Source: Chrysopilus asiliformis (taxonomy: Eukaryota; Arthropoda; Insecta; Diptera; Rhagionidae). From it: a stretch of 64,000 nucleotides of DNA. Of the stretch, positions 31,985-42,957 are shown in pieces (within the stretch, counting starts at the first letter, position 1; every line of letters begins with the position of its first letter). The notes beneath the pieces were generated by a model. The model was not told where the DNA came from. It did not search any database and saw nothing but the letters and a program-made list of their open reading frames with translations. Position numbers and translations under genes: made by a program. Where the stretch lies: contig OZ035960.1 of the NCBI GenBank assembly GCA_964034945.1, positions 72,062,652 through 72,126,651 of the forward strand. The letters are read 5' to 3'.

Positions 31985-32796
31985 TTGTGCTGATTATCCT
32001 TGTCCTCAAATGTTCCAGAAAAAAATCTCATCTCTTTTTGCGGTCGCTGAATCCGATTCTGGCATTAAGAAGTCTGTAAGGATAATGGAAGATACTATTG
32101 GGCTAAAGTGACTATGTTTTTGCTTTTGGATTTTTAGTCATACTAATCAAATACAAAATGACTAAACAGAATAAAATTAAAAAAAAATATTTTATTAAAA
32201 AAAAGCTTTTATTTAAATTAAAAATGCACTAAAATAGAAAAAATTATTTTTGAGCACTGTATATAGAAATAGTAAACAGCTTAATTATTTTCTCCTTTTA
32301 TTGCATTTTTTAAAATAAAAGCTTTTTTAACTATTTGCAGTTTTAACTAGTTTTGCAGTGGCAAGAAATCCGTTTTCTCAATGCTTGACAAACATTAATG
32401 TGTTTGCTATCAATGTTGTTAAACATTGAGCCATTCTCGTTAGCGGAAGATGCTTAATATGTACCTTTTAGCCCAAAAGTTAAAAACCTGGAAAATCGCG
32501 AAAAAAACGGTGTAAAAAACAATCGGTGCCGAAATTGGCATTAAATAAGAAATAAGACGAATTTGAAACACATCTAATAGCTAAAACTTCCAAGTGTGTT
32601 TGTTTAAAAAAGTGTTTTTTTACGGAATATTGATTAATTTTGAAAATATCAAAGAAATATTTCTTTTAACTAGTCATTTAATTACAAATTTAATGAATGA
32701 ATTTTTGTATATTTGTATTTCCAACAATACATGTCAGTGAACTAATAAAAGTTTTATTATCGGCTTACGAATATAATGTACCAATTATTTTTTTTG
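31985..32796. repeat. Second partial D block and U block start, unit 3
   Basis: 'gattatccttgtcctcaaatg ... ctgaatccgattctggcattaag' repeats block D a second time within the unit. It is followed by the spacer and 'tttgcagttttaactag' of block U, ending at 'gtaccaattatttttttt' where repeat L begins. This looks like unequal exchange between H1 units. Confidence 0.6.
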
Positions 32797-33480
32797 ACGT
32801 GGATACGTCTTGGATTTTGGTAATGGGGGTACAAATTAGAAAATCGGCTTGCTGCCATGATAACAAATTTGCAATCGATAAAACTCGATAGTTTGTGGTG
32901 ATATCTGAACAAAACCTGTGTTATAAGATGAGGGCTACATTAAAGCATTGTATAGGGTATTTTGTTATGTTAAACTATGTTCAATTATGTTTTTAAAAAG
33001 CAAAATCAAAATTTTTACTCCGCTGTTATGCTGTGTCTGCTGCTTGCAGTACAGATTTCACATGTATACTCTTTTTATGCTTTCTTTGTGTGTATTGAAT
33101 CTCATATAGAACTTGATTGTTTCTCTTCTCTAAATGGGTTGTTCTGATTCTGGCTATTCATATTATTTCGGTTCAATTCGCTTTGGAGGAATTGAAAAAA
33201 ATTGAAAATAAAAATCACTCTCGAGAAAACGAAATTCAGAATTTCAGTAAAATGCTCCAAAGAACGAGAAAAAAATATGGTTTTATTCTGCTTTGAGAAC
33301 ACAACTTTAATGCTGGAACCGAGATATCGCTCTCTTACTAATGAAATGCATACTTATATGTGTGTGTGCATCATACCCAATAGCAGCCATCGCTCGAACC
33401 TTTCATTCATTTTTATGCAAAGCATACAAACCGCTTTGAACAAGAGCGGAAAACTTAAAGAGAAACAATTTCGATCTTAA
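32797..33480 (-). repeat. Repeat L reversed, and repeat P fragment
   Basis: 32797-33110 is L in reverse (gacgtggatacgtcttgg ... gtgtattgaatc). 33297-33460 matches block P in forward sense (aactttaatgctgg ... gcatcatacccaa). No gene seen. Confidence 0.6.
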
Positions 33481-33765
<285 letters not shown>

Positions 33766-35135
33766 TGTAACAAAACGTGTCTTCACCTCGATGCGGCTAA
33801 TAAATATTTTTGTGAAACTTTCACCCCAAAACAATAAAACAAAGTCACAAAATTTATTTTCAAGATTTTTATTCACTTTAGATTAATTTGACAGTTTACA
33901 CAAATTTTTATAATTTAGTTGGTTCACAATTTTTAGTCTTATTATCTTAGTTTGAATTACCTCACAAAATCTTCACAATCTTGCTTAACCTAATTGGTTT
34001 AACGAATTCACAAATTTTAATCTTATTAACCTTTTATAATTTCATTTGAATAACTAAGTCTTCACCATCTTGATTAACCGAAAACTAAATTTTAATGTCT
34101 GAAGAACAAAAGTCTGAATTTTCTTCTTGCTCAAATCACTTTTCCGAAAACTGTGTATTAAAATGAACTTCGTCGGTAGTTTCTCGAATTTAACAATTAA
34201 GATCCCTTAACAACTGGAAAAAGAAAAACTCAAAAACTCTTTTAAAATCTATCCCAACTAACTGAACTTGAAAAACACTTAAAAACTCCTTTAAAAATTC
34301 TTAACATGACTTTTTAAAAACATAACTTTTCAAAATAGAATAACTCCCGATGACTTCTATCAAAGATAACTCTTAAAAATAACCCTTCCAAAGCTCCAAA
34401 CAAAAACTATAAAATCACTCCCCTGAGTCAGGTCTTAACACCTTCTTTTATAGGCTTGACCTGCTCATTTTATTGATGGTGGGAATCTTAGTCACGTTGC
34501 CAAAACAGGTGCAAGTAACACTTGACCTAATTCTGGGTGACGGAAATAAAAATTGTATTGTCATGTAATGCTAATTCGCGTATTTCACTGTTGTGAAATA
34601 AGATCAAAACATTTGTATGGAAATATGAACGCGTTTGTCGCGTGCTTCGTTCTTTTCGCTAATTGGCATTTTAATGTTGGATCTATGGCGGGTGCGTTGA
34701 CCGACGTTATTTAGTTGAATTGAAGAGTTTTGATGATTTCGCATAATGTGTTTGAGAAAGATATATTGACAATTTTGCCTAGGGTTTATGTGCAGGTGTT
34801 TATGCAGTTATATGGCGGGTGCGTTGACCTACGTTATTTAGGTGAATTGAAGAGTTTCGATGATTTTGCATAATGGCATATGGAAGATCCAATTTTGTAT
34901 AGGGTTTAAGCAGGGGCATTGACCGGGCTGCATAGGAAAGTAATAAGAATTGCATATGAATTGCTTATGTTGCTCAAAGGATGGGTCAATGTTCTGGCTT
35001 AATACTTTGTACCTGTTGTTTTAGGTAAAGTGACTTGAAGAATGGGTCAATGTTCTGAATGAATACTTTGTACCTGTTGTTTTTAGGTTAAGTGATGGAT
35101 TGCATTCTGGAAAAGTCGAAATGCAATTCATCACA
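33766..35135 (-). repeat. 3' LTR of the retroelement, 1370 bp
   Basis: In element sense it begins TGTGATGAATTGC (35135) and ends TGTTACA (33766), the usual TG...CA ends. It matches the other LTR base for base over nearly all its length; differences were seen near 33861 and 34605. Confidence 0.95.
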
Positions 35136-35161
35136 TTCCTTACCCCCTGAAGAAAGAAAAA
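35136..35161 (-). promoter_or_regulatory. Candidate polypurine tract
   Basis: In element sense, 'gaagggggtaaggaa'-type purine-rich sequence (read as ttccttaccccctga on +) directly abuts the 3' LTR. It would prime plus-strand DNA synthesis. One or two pyrimidines interrupt it. Confidence 0.6.
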
Positions 35162-35191
35162 TGTAATTTTTCGATGTCAACAAAAATGGGT

Positions 35192-35199
35192 TATAAAAA
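35192..35199 (+). promoter_or_regulatory. TATA box of the antisense gene
   Basis: TATAAAAA lies 84 bases upstream of the end of exon 1. A start about 30 bases downstream would give a 5' leader of about 60 bases. Inferred from position and sequence. Confidence 0.5.
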
Positions 35200-35221
35200 T
35201 GATAGTCATCTCTTGTCATTT

Positions 35222-35731
35222 TTAATTGTGCGTGAGTCTTTTGTTGGAAACTGCCGTCTACCAATTTACTAATTTGCAAAATGTAAGTTATTTTTATTTT
35301 AATTTCAATCCATAAAATCAATTTTTATTTCAGGTTCCATGTTTACAGTAGCCCTAACGATTCAGCTATATTTGTCATGACGAGCCGACATCTGGTAGCA
35401 AGGGAGATTTGTGGGCATCTTGTGGTGGCGACGCCAGCGGTAATGGAAGAATTCCAGCTCATGCTGGCGTTCTGTTTAAGTGCTGACAATTTCCATGAGG
35501 TGAACGAGTACCTGGACATGACCCTGTCCAGCGAGGTAGGGGAGAACACTATCTTAGTGTGCTTCCCTTATGACATGGGTCATAGGATTTTTGGCTGTTT
35601 GGAATCGCCCCCGCTGAATATGCAGCGGGTTTACGCGGTGGAGGGGCTTGGTCTCCATTTTATGGGGACCTTGTGTCAGCCCAAGAATTAGTTTAAGAAT
35701 TTTTAAAATTTGTATAGATTAAATAAATAAA
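35222..35731 (+). CDS. Antisense spliced gene inside the retroelement, 119 aa, unknown function
   Basis: Runs opposite to gag-pol-env, between env and the 3' LTR. The coding parts are 35281-35282 and 35334-35691. The intron 35283-35333 (51 bp) is GTAAGT...TTTCAG. Splicing joins AT to G to make the start codon; unspliced RNA has ATG followed at once by TAA. The product begins MFHVYSSPNDSAIFVM, is 119 aa, has no signal peptide or obvious membrane segment, and holds four Cys (EICGH, AFCLS, LVCFP, FGCLE) plus one near the C-terminus. AATAAA occurs twice at 35722-35731. The stretch 35370-35690 is clearly richer in G and C than its surroundings. I do not recognise the protein. A captured host gene or an accessory gene of the element are both possible. 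Confidence 0.6.
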
Positions 35732-35749
35732 GAAAATTTTAATAGAAAA

Positions 35750-36283
35750 ATTTCATTTGTTTTACGTATTTGCTCCCGTTTTCAGTGTTTTGTTTCAGAT
35801 TTTTGTGTTTTCTACATTTTTGTTTCAGCTTTTTATATCTTTTTGGTTTTTCTAGGTATTTGTGTCAATTTTCAGTGTTTTCTACATATTTGTTTTAGCA
35901 TTTTATATCGTTCTGGTTTTTCTAGGTATTTGTTTCAATTTTTAGTGTTTTCTACATTTTTGTTTCAGCATTTTATATCTTTCTGGTTTTTCTAGGTATT
36001 TGTTTCAATTTTTTGTGTTTTCTACATTTTTGTTTCAGCATTTTATATCTTTCTGGTTTTTCTAGGTATTTGTTTCAATTTTTAGTGTTTTCTACATTTT
36101 AAAAATACTTGGTTTTGAAAATGTAAATTACAAGCAAATTTACTTACAAAAAAATTTTTTACTTACTAAAATTTGATTTTTTCTAATTCTTACTTAAATA
36201 TTATATGATATTTTATGATCATTTGTAATTTATTTTTTTACAAAATATATGTGTTTGGTTTATCGAGATAGTCATTAAGGTTT

Positions 36284-36322
<39 letters not shown>

Positions 36323-36340
36323 TGGCAGTGGTAAGTTTGG
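35750..36340. repeat. About 70-bp tandem repeats and poly(T) after env
   Basis: About five units of about 70 bp (phrases 'gtttcagcattttatatct', 'ggtttttctaggtatttg', 'tttagtgttttctaca') from about 35750 to 36100. AT-rich sequence and a run of about 40 T at 36281-36320 follow. Non-coding part of the element between env and the antisense gene. Confidence 0.85.
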
Positions 36341-36347
36341 ATCGATG

Positions 36348-38360
36348 TTAAAAATCTAAAGTGGGGTAATTTAATTGAGCTTTTCGCCACGATATTGGTT
36401 CGTCTTGCAATTCGGGTAACGCGATTGAAATGGGTTCCTTGTTCGGGATAGGTTTAGACGTGTGTAATTCAGGGAGGGATAATGACATTGTTCCGTTTAC
36501 GGGCATTGGGTCTCTTGTGAGTTTTCGTAACCTCCTTTTGAATTTTCTTGAAGTTTTCGTCAATTCTTTACGGCTCTTCCAAAATTTTTTAATTTTCATT
36601 ATCATATAAATTATTCCTACCACCAAAATTATACTGAGTACTGTAATGACTGCAGTGAATCTTGTGTCGTGTTTATCGTGTTTTTGTGATTGTTCTAATT
36701 CGTTCAGTTCTTTAAAACGAACATCTAATGACACACTGTCATCACGGAGATGTCTATTTAGTTCTTTATAGGATACCGGTTTTATTGGATCAGGTAAATC
36801 TAGTTTTGATGGATTTCTTTTTGTGAAATCAAATTTCGGTAAGGTTAATCTGTATAGGTCGGGTTGCACTGTGTTAAATGGCTTGACCTGTTTTGTGTGG
36901 TAGGGTAATACCATGTTTAGTATCTGGAAATGGCATGGTTTGAGGAGGGTAATAATTCCGGAAAATTGAAGATCGAATGAAGAATGTGTATCGTTACAGA
37001 AACATTGCAAGGTCATTGATGTCGATAGTGAATATAGCCAACTGTTTAGGTGTTCGAGATTTACTACAAAATTAGGATTACTTTTTAAAATTCTGTGTGG
37101 ACAGGATGGGGTTTGGAGGAAAGGTGTGGTTAGGGTATTTATCATACATCGGGAAGAATCAAATCCAGTTATCATTGGTTTCTTGAATTCACATAGATAG
37201 TTGTGGGGATCGTTGTAGCTTTGTATTTTCTTACACAGATCTACGAACTCGTTTTGCCGTAATTCCATAAATTGTTTGTTTTTTGTGTTATTAATAATAT
37301 AATTAATATCCGAATCTATTAGGGAAAAATTTTGACCATTCAAGGGTGTTGGATAAAGGTATACTTTATTTACGCCAAACTCAACTTCTTCGGGTAGTGG
37401 AATCTGTATCTTTATCAGGATATTATTTTCCGTTTTAATGCTGTCTACCGTCATTAGATTTGATAAAGTGGCGAAGTCACGAGAAATTGGGGTTTTTGAG
37501 ACATTGAGAAGTATATCTGACATTATTTTGTGGAGGTCGGAAGGTCTTAGGACTAAGGGATGTAAAGTTCTTTGAGACAATGAATTTAGAATAGTGAAAA
37601 TCTCGCCCTGCTGCGTTTCGATCCTTTGGAGTTTAGTCAGGATGAGGAGGATGGCCTCGACCGATTCTGCTTGTAGATCTAGTCTGTTCAAGTGACTAAG
37701 ATTCGAATTATCTGTTTCGTTTAAACTTTTCAGAATTTTATTTAGTTTATTAGATATGATTTTATTTTGTTGGGTTAAATTTGTTAGAGGTTCACTGAGG
37801 CTGTTAAAATTTGATTTCATCAGTGTAATTTGTTTTCTGATAATTTCGTCTCGTTTCCCATTTCCTTTCTCTAAATTTTGCAGGCGGTCATGAATTTCCA
37901 TGGCATCCTCGTTATCCATTACTCCAGTCAAAAATTTCGCTGCGGTTCCAACGAAGTCAAATAAGGATCGCCTTGTTCGGTGGTGCGAGAAGATCATTAG
38001 TTCTTCGTGGTGTTCTTGTACAGTTCTGATTAGTCGTGATATTTCGTTTTTCCATTGTCCGCCTACCTCGTCCTTGATTCCTCTGGCCTTGGTTGTCTGT
38101 CCCCGGGTCAATAGTTTTTCTCGCTCCGCACATAACTCACTCATGAGGGAAGAACTCTGTTGGAAAAATTCGACAGTATTTGTCCAGTTCGGGTATGTAA
38201 TCTGAGTTAGTATGGTCCAACTCTTAGTGTAAACCAAGGCTGTCCCGATTTGCTCGAATAGAATTCCATTGGGATTAAGGGGTTTAATGGTTACAGCTGT
38301 ATTAGGAGTCTGGGCCCCAATCCCCGTTAGGCATGCCAAGATGATTATAGTCTGCATCAT
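36348..38360 (-). CDS. env: Env glycoprotein of the retroelement (baculovirus F-like)
   Basis: Intact 670-residue frame. A signal peptide covers about residues 1-17. A basic furin-type site (RTRR) lies near residue 129, followed directly by a hydrophobic glycine-containing fusion-peptide-like segment (SLFDFVGTAA). A long heptad-rich region comes next. One transmembrane segment lies at about residues 572-592, followed by a cytoplasmic tail of about 75 residues. This is the layout of errantivirus Env and the related baculovirus F proteins, which mediate membrane fusion. The start lies 145 bp after the pol stop; in this family env is made from a spliced RNA. No stop or frameshift is seen. Expression and infectivity cannot be judged from sequence. 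Confidence 0.93.
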   Translation of the reverse strand: MMQTIIILACLTGIGAQTPNTAVTIKPLNPNGILFEQIGTALVYTKSWTILTQITYPNWTNTVEFFQQSSSLMSELCAEREKLLTRGQTTKARGIKDEVGGQWKNEISRLIRTVQEHHEELMIFSHHRTRRSLFDFVGTAAKFLTGVMDNEDAMEIHDRLQNLEKGNGKRDEIIRKQITLMKSNFNSLSEPLTNLTQQNKIISNKLNKILKSLNETDNSNLSHLNRLDLQAESVEAILLILTKLQRIETQQGEIFTILNSLSQRTLHPLVLRPSDLHKIMSDILLNVSKTPISRDFATLSNLMTVDSIKTENNILIKIQIPLPEEVEFGVNKVYLYPTPLNGQNFSLIDSDINYIINNTKNKQFMELRQNEFVDLCKKIQSYNDPHNYLCEFKKPMITGFDSSRCMINTLTTPFLQTPSCPHRILKSNPNFVVNLEHLNSWLYSLSTSMTLQCFCNDTHSSFDLQFSGIITLLKPCHFQILNMVLPYHTKQVKPFNTVQPDLYRLTLPKFDFTKRNPSKLDLPDPIKPVSYKELNRHLRDDSVSLDVRFKELNELEQSQKHDKHDTRFTAVITVLSIILVVGIIYMIMKIKKFWKSRKELTKTSRKFKRRLRKLTRDPMPVNGTMSLSLPELHTSKPIPNKEPISIALPELQDEPISWRKAQLNYPTLDF

Positions 38361-38505
38361 GGTTACCTAGTGGACAAACAAAATTTGGGTAGTTGATGAA
38401 GCCTTATTCACTTTGGGTTAGTTACAGTAGAGGAATCATTTATTTATTTGACAAGATTGTCAATTTAGGTGAAGGTTGTCTACTTAGCTGTCGAGAGATT
38501 TTAGT

Positions 38506-41500
38506 TTAGCATATTGAGTAGAAGAATTTTATTCGGTTATTGTGTACCCTAACTAATTTCTTTCCAATTAGAATGACGGAATTTACTGGATTAGGGATAT
38601 CTTTTATTTCATATGGACCTTTCCATATAGGATCTAGTTTTGACTTTCTAACTTCATTACGAAGTAGTACTAGGTCTCCTATTTTATAGGTTATGTTGGA
38701 GGCAGTCCGATCGTAGTAATGTTTTGATTTATTTTTACTTGCCAAAATATTTTTTCGAGCAATTTTATAGGCTGTTTGAAGCTTATATCGAAGAAGATAG
38801 TAATAATTTTCGTCATTATAAAGTGGTGCGGGTTCACGTTTGAGGTTGGTGGGGAGTTCGGTGGTAAACCCGAATAGAAGATCCATAGGAGTATATTTAG
38901 TGGATGAATGAATCGTATTGTTATGTACGTGGACCGCTTCTCTGAGCCATTGATCCCATGTCGTAGGGTGCTCGCTAACAAAGTTTCGAAGGTATTCTGC
39001 TAATGGACGATGAGTCCGTTCTAAGGTGCCGTTGGATTGGGGGTGATATGCCGTAGTCCGTAATTTGTGAATTTTTAGTAGTTTACACACTTGTTTGAAA
39101 ACGTTGCTCAAGAAATTTGTACCTTGGTCGGTCACTAGTTTCTTTGGAATTCGATACCTTGTAATGATTTGTTCGTAAAATGCCTTAGCAACGGTTTCTG
39201 CTTCGCAATTATCTAGGGGAACGCAATCGAAGAAACGAGTTAGATCGTCCTCGAAAGTTAGGATATATTTGTTTCCTAAATTAGTGGTGGGTAATGGTCC
39301 TACAATATCCAAATATACTTTGTCAAAGGGCATGGACGCAGTGTCCGTGATTACCATAGGTAACCGAAAATGTTTTGACTGCTTATTCTTCTGACATTGA
39401 GGGCAATTTTTTATAAATTTTTCAATGTCTCGAAGCATGTTTTTCCATCTGAAATATGTTCTGATCCGACTATAAGTCTTGTAGACTCCTTGATGACCTC
39501 CTAAAGGGGCATTGTGATAGGTTTTCAAGACAGTTTCTATTTCCTTAGGGTCGGTTAAGAACTCATATGTTTTACTTTGACCTAGAATTTCTTCTTCCAA
39601 TGATGTTGAATCACTTGGCTCAGCATTTTCAATCGCTCCTATTTGAGAGTCGTTTTCGTTTACCTTGAACGGTGGGTGTTTTGAAACTTGAGAATCACTT
39701 AATTCGTTTGTTTGATTTTCTTCCACAATACATTTTGCCGCTTGTCTTTTTTGCGAGCGGGTGACGACACCAACGTTTGTTGTTTTTGTTTCTTTGGAGG
39801 AATTTTGATTCGGGTTTTCTAAGTAAGTGATTTTTCCATTTTTGCTATAATCAACCATAACATTTTGACGGCTTTCGTCGTGCGGTGTTTTCTTAACATT
39901 TTGTTGTTGTAAATCTGTGTCATTAACATGGCTAGGGTGTTGATCGTAGGGAATTCTACTTAATGCATCAGCGGCTGTATTATGTTTACCTGCCTTGTAT
40001 TCGATTACATATTCATAGTCTGATAATTTGTGCCTAAACCTGGTTAACCTTGAGGTCGTATCTTTGATGTTAAAAACTCCTTTTAAAGGACGGTGGTCCG
40101 AATATACAATAAACTTTCTACCTAATAAATAACATCGGAAATGTTTGGTAGCCCATACGATGGCTAGCAATTCTTTTTCGATCGTGGAATATCGGCGTTC
40201 CGCTTCGTTAAGTGTTCTACTTGCATATGCGATAGGACGTTCATCTTGTGCTAGTATTGCGCCCAATGCTTCCCCGCTGGCATCAGTCGTTAAAGTAAAT
40301 GGTTTGGAAAAATCAGGATACACTAGTAACGGTGGATTAGTGAGTGCATTTCGAAGAGTTTGAAAAGAATCTTCACATTTAGCATCCCAATTAAATTTTT
40401 TACCCTTTTTTAGTAAATTAGTTAATGGCAAAGCCGTTTTTGAGAAGTTTTCGATAAATTTTCGGTAATAATTGGCTAAACCAAGGAAACTTTGAACTTG
40501 GCGAATGGTTCTGGGTTTGGGAAATTCTTGAACACATTTCACATTTTGAGGGTCGGGAAGTGCTCCTTTACTCGTGCACTTGTGACCTAAATAAATAACC
40601 TCTTTTCGGAGAAAATGACACTTTTCAGGTTGCAATTTTAAATTGTAGTTTCGTAGTCTTTGAAATACTTCAATCAATTTTTCATTATGATCATTTAAAT
40701 TTTTTCCGTAGATTACTAAATCGTCAATGTATATAAAACATTTTATTCCTTGCAATCCTGTCAGAGCATGGTTCATTGCTCTTTGGAAGGTAGCAGGAGC
40801 TGACTTGAGCCCGAATGGCATCCTTGTGAACTCGTAATGTCCAAAGGATGTGCTGAAGGCTGTTTTCTCTCGGTCTTTGGGGTCTACCTCTATTTGATGG
40901 TAGCCGCTAGCTAAATCCAAGGTAGTAAAGTATGTTGAGTTTCCTAACTGGTCCAGAATTTCTTCAATTCTAGGCAGAGGAAAGGCGTCGCCAATAGTGA
41001 CGTCATTCAGTTTCCTGAAGTCAATCACTACTCTCCATTTCTTTTCTCCATTAGCTCCCGGTTTTTTAGATACAACTAAAAGAGGGGAATTCCATGGACT
41101 TTTGCTAGGTTTAACAATGCCATCGTCGATCATTTGTTTAACTTGATCGTATATAACTTCCCGTTGGATTTCTGGAAGGCGATAGTTTTTGAGATTGATC
41201 GGTGGTTGATCAGTCTTAGTGGGAATTTTATGTTTTAAAATGTTTGAATAAGATAATTTATCTCCGGGTAAATGAAATAGATCATGATATTGGGAACAGA
41301 TATTGAGTATAGATCGTCTTTCTTCCTCGTTAAGAGATTCATCGAGTATTATAGACTCTGTAATCTGTTTAATGCGTTTGTACTTCAGTGGGGATTCTGT
41401 GTTGGTTTTTAAAGAGTTCAAAGCAAATATTTTATATTTTTTCATTTTTATTAATTTTAGAGGTATTTCGTTCAGAGTCACTTCGGAGGAATTATTGTTA

Positions 41501-42957
41501 AGAATACTGAGAGTAATTTTCCCGTTCATAGACCTTACTAGGGCGTTACACAAAAATACACCAGGTTGAAGTTCTTGGGATAAACATATATGATCAGATT
41601 TAATTTGGGTTGCTGGATATTGTATTATTGTTTCGGATCTAGTTTGAATTCTTAAATTAAATGCTTGCTTATGAAATTGGTGATCGTTTTGGTAAGAAAA
41701 GAGTTGTTTCCAATGAACTTTATCCGACGGTAGCTTAAATTTTGTTTTACGGAATTTGGGATTTTCCGCGTTAATGGAATTATATACATGGGAAGGTTTT
41801 TGATGTTTTGGAAGTTGGAATTCGTTAAAATCTTCCTCTAGTTCTTGTACAAGTCTGCGTACGTCCTCTATACATCTAATTTTTGGAGAGAACTTTGGTA
41901 TTTGTGCCTGATTAACAAGTATTTCTTGTTCTTGAAGGTTCGTGAATTTTGTGTTTAAATTTTTATATTTTGAAAGTGTACTGTCCTCGGTGGGATATTT
42001 CAGTAGCGCCTTTCGCTGATTGGCAGTATTTTTTATTACTGTGTTCGGAACCTTATTTGTTGTGTGGTGCGCGCTTGAATTTGAAAGTGTACTGTCCTCG
42101 GGGGGATATTTCAGTAGCGCCTTTCGATTATTATTTTGGAAATTTTTTGATCTATTCTTCTCAGGTATTCCAGAAAACATTTGTCGTTTATCTGCCTGGT
42201 ATTCAGAATGATCGGGTAGGGAAAACTTTTCAGTTTCTATGTCAGACATACTAATTTCCTTTATGTTTACCCTTCTGTAATCTTGATTTCCCAAAGGTAT
42301 TCCAGAAAACTCTTTTGGTTTAACTGCCTGTTGGGGAGCTGAATTAAAGGGTATGATCAAATCTTCTTTCATATCTCCTTGTACGGTAAAACGGAGATTC
42401 TTATCGACACAATCGATGTACGTTCGGTTCCATAGGAAATCCCTTCCTAAAATTCCATCGAATGACATAGAGTTCGTATCTTCGACAATTTGGAATTCAC
42501 ATTTAAGGTTGTAAGTAACAGTATCATTGGTTTCGGCCTCAACTTTTCCTACACAGGTTCCGAGGGTTGTACTATCTCCGCCGTAAAGGCTGTTTAGAAG
42601 GATTGACTTTTGTGGATTTGGGAGTATTTCCGGTTTCAGTGCTTCTTTCTTCAGCAAACTGACATCCGCTCCTGTGTCCACGAGCAATTTTAAAGGGTTA
42701 TTTTTTGCTATGTCCGAGTTTACATTTACTGTAGCGTCATTCTGTATAGGAAAATTAGTTGTGACAGGTCTGTCGCTATCGGAAATAGAAGTTAGTACTT
42801 TAGGGTTTAATTTCGGGAGAGCTTTAGGATTGTCATCAGAAGGTTTTAAAAATCTACACTCTTTTTGCTTAGTGGGAATAGAAGTCGAGTGTATTGCTTC
42901 TTCCCTTTTTAGTTTTCCTGCGACTTTTTCTGATCCCATCTTAGTTTGTAGGGACAA
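38506..42957 (-). CDS. pol: Pol polyprotein: protease, RT, RNase H, integrase
   Basis: Open over 1483 codons. An aspartic protease motif (LLVDTGADVSLL) lies near residue 90. A long linker with short internal repeats follows (RKALLKYP twice). Reverse transcriptase is at about 620-800, with FIYIDDLVIYG near 743. RNase H is at about 885-1010 (TTDASGEALG, YSDHRPL). Integrase has an HHCC zinc finger (CPQCQKNK near 1185) and a D,D35E core (YLDIVGPL, VTDQGTNF, NGTLERTH). A GPY-type module (WKGPYEI) lies near the C-terminus. Order and motifs are those of Ty3/gypsy elements. The frame is -1 relative to gag and overlaps it by 49 nt, so production by -1 frameshifting is expected. There is no obvious canonical slippery heptamer, only A-rich runs in the overlap. 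Confidence 0.96.
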   Translation of the reverse strand: MSLQTKMGSEKVAGKLKREEAIHSTSIPTKQKECRFLKPSDDNPKALPKLNPKVLTSISDSDRPVTTNFPIQNDATVNVNSDIAKNNPLKLLVDTGADVSLLKKEALKPEILPNPQKSILLNSLYGGDSTTLGTCVGKVEAETNDTVTYNLKCEFQIVEDTNSMSFDGILGRDFLWNRTYIDCVDKNLRFTVQGDMKEDLIIPFNSAPQQAVKPKEFSGIPLGNQDYRRVNIKEISMSDIETEKFSLPDHSEYQADKRQMFSGIPEKNRSKNFQNNNRKALLKYPPEDSTLSNSSAHHTTNKVPNTVIKNTANQRKALLKYPTEDSTLSKYKNLNTKFTNLQEQEILVNQAQIPKFSPKIRCIEDVRRLVQELEEDFNEFQLPKHQKPSHVYNSINAENPKFRKTKFKLPSDKVHWKQLFSYQNDHQFHKQAFNLRIQTRSETIIQYPATQIKSDHICLSQELQPGVFLCNALVRSMNGKITLSILNNNSSEVTLNEIPLKLIKMKKYKIFALNSLKTNTESPLKYKRIKQITESIILDESLNEEERRSILNICSQYHDLFHLPGDKLSYSNILKHKIPTKTDQPPINLKNYRLPEIQREVIYDQVKQMIDDGIVKPSKSPWNSPLLVVSKKPGANGEKKWRVVIDFRKLNDVTIGDAFPLPRIEEILDQLGNSTYFTTLDLASGYHQIEVDPKDREKTAFSTSFGHYEFTRMPFGLKSAPATFQRAMNHALTGLQGIKCFIYIDDLVIYGKNLNDHNEKLIEVFQRLRNYNLKLQPEKCHFLRKEVIYLGHKCTSKGALPDPQNVKCVQEFPKPRTIRQVQSFLGLANYYRKFIENFSKTALPLTNLLKKGKKFNWDAKCEDSFQTLRNALTNPPLLVYPDFSKPFTLTTDASGEALGAILAQDERPIAYASRTLNEAERRYSTIEKELLAIVWATKHFRCYLLGRKFIVYSDHRPLKGVFNIKDTTSRLTRFRHKLSDYEYVIEYKAGKHNTAADALSRIPYDQHPSHVNDTDLQQQNVKKTPHDESRQNVMVDYSKNGKITYLENPNQNSSKETKTTNVGVVTRSQKRQAAKCIVEENQTNELSDSQVSKHPPFKVNENDSQIGAIENAEPSDSTSLEEEILGQSKTYEFLTDPKEIETVLKTYHNAPLGGHQGVYKTYSRIRTYFRWKNMLRDIEKFIKNCPQCQKNKQSKHFRLPMVITDTASMPFDKVYLDIVGPLPTTNLGNKYILTFEDDLTRFFDCVPLDNCEAETVAKAFYEQIITRYRIPKKLVTDQGTNFLSNVFKQVCKLLKIHKLRTTAYHPQSNGTLERTHRPLAEYLRNFVSEHPTTWDQWLREAVHVHNNTIHSSTKYTPMDLLFGFTTELPTNLKREPAPLYNDENYYYLLRYKLQTAYKIARKNILASKNKSKHYYDRTASNITYKIGDLVLLRNEVRKSKLDPIWKGPYEIKDIPNPVNSVILIGKKLVRVHNNRIKFFYSIC

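Noticed and set aside
40145..40363. Plus-strand frames across gag and pol (for example 40145, 41303, 41949, 42674, 43555)
   Set aside because: They are opposite a long, motif-rich pol/gag frame and lack their own signals. Unlike the gene at 35.2-35.7 kb they have no promoter, intron or poly(A) site.
42909..42957. Canonical -1 slippery heptamer for the gag-pol overlap
   Set aside because: The two frames are in -1 relation and overlap by 49 nt, but no X-XXY-YYZ heptamer with identical triplets was found, so none is annotated.
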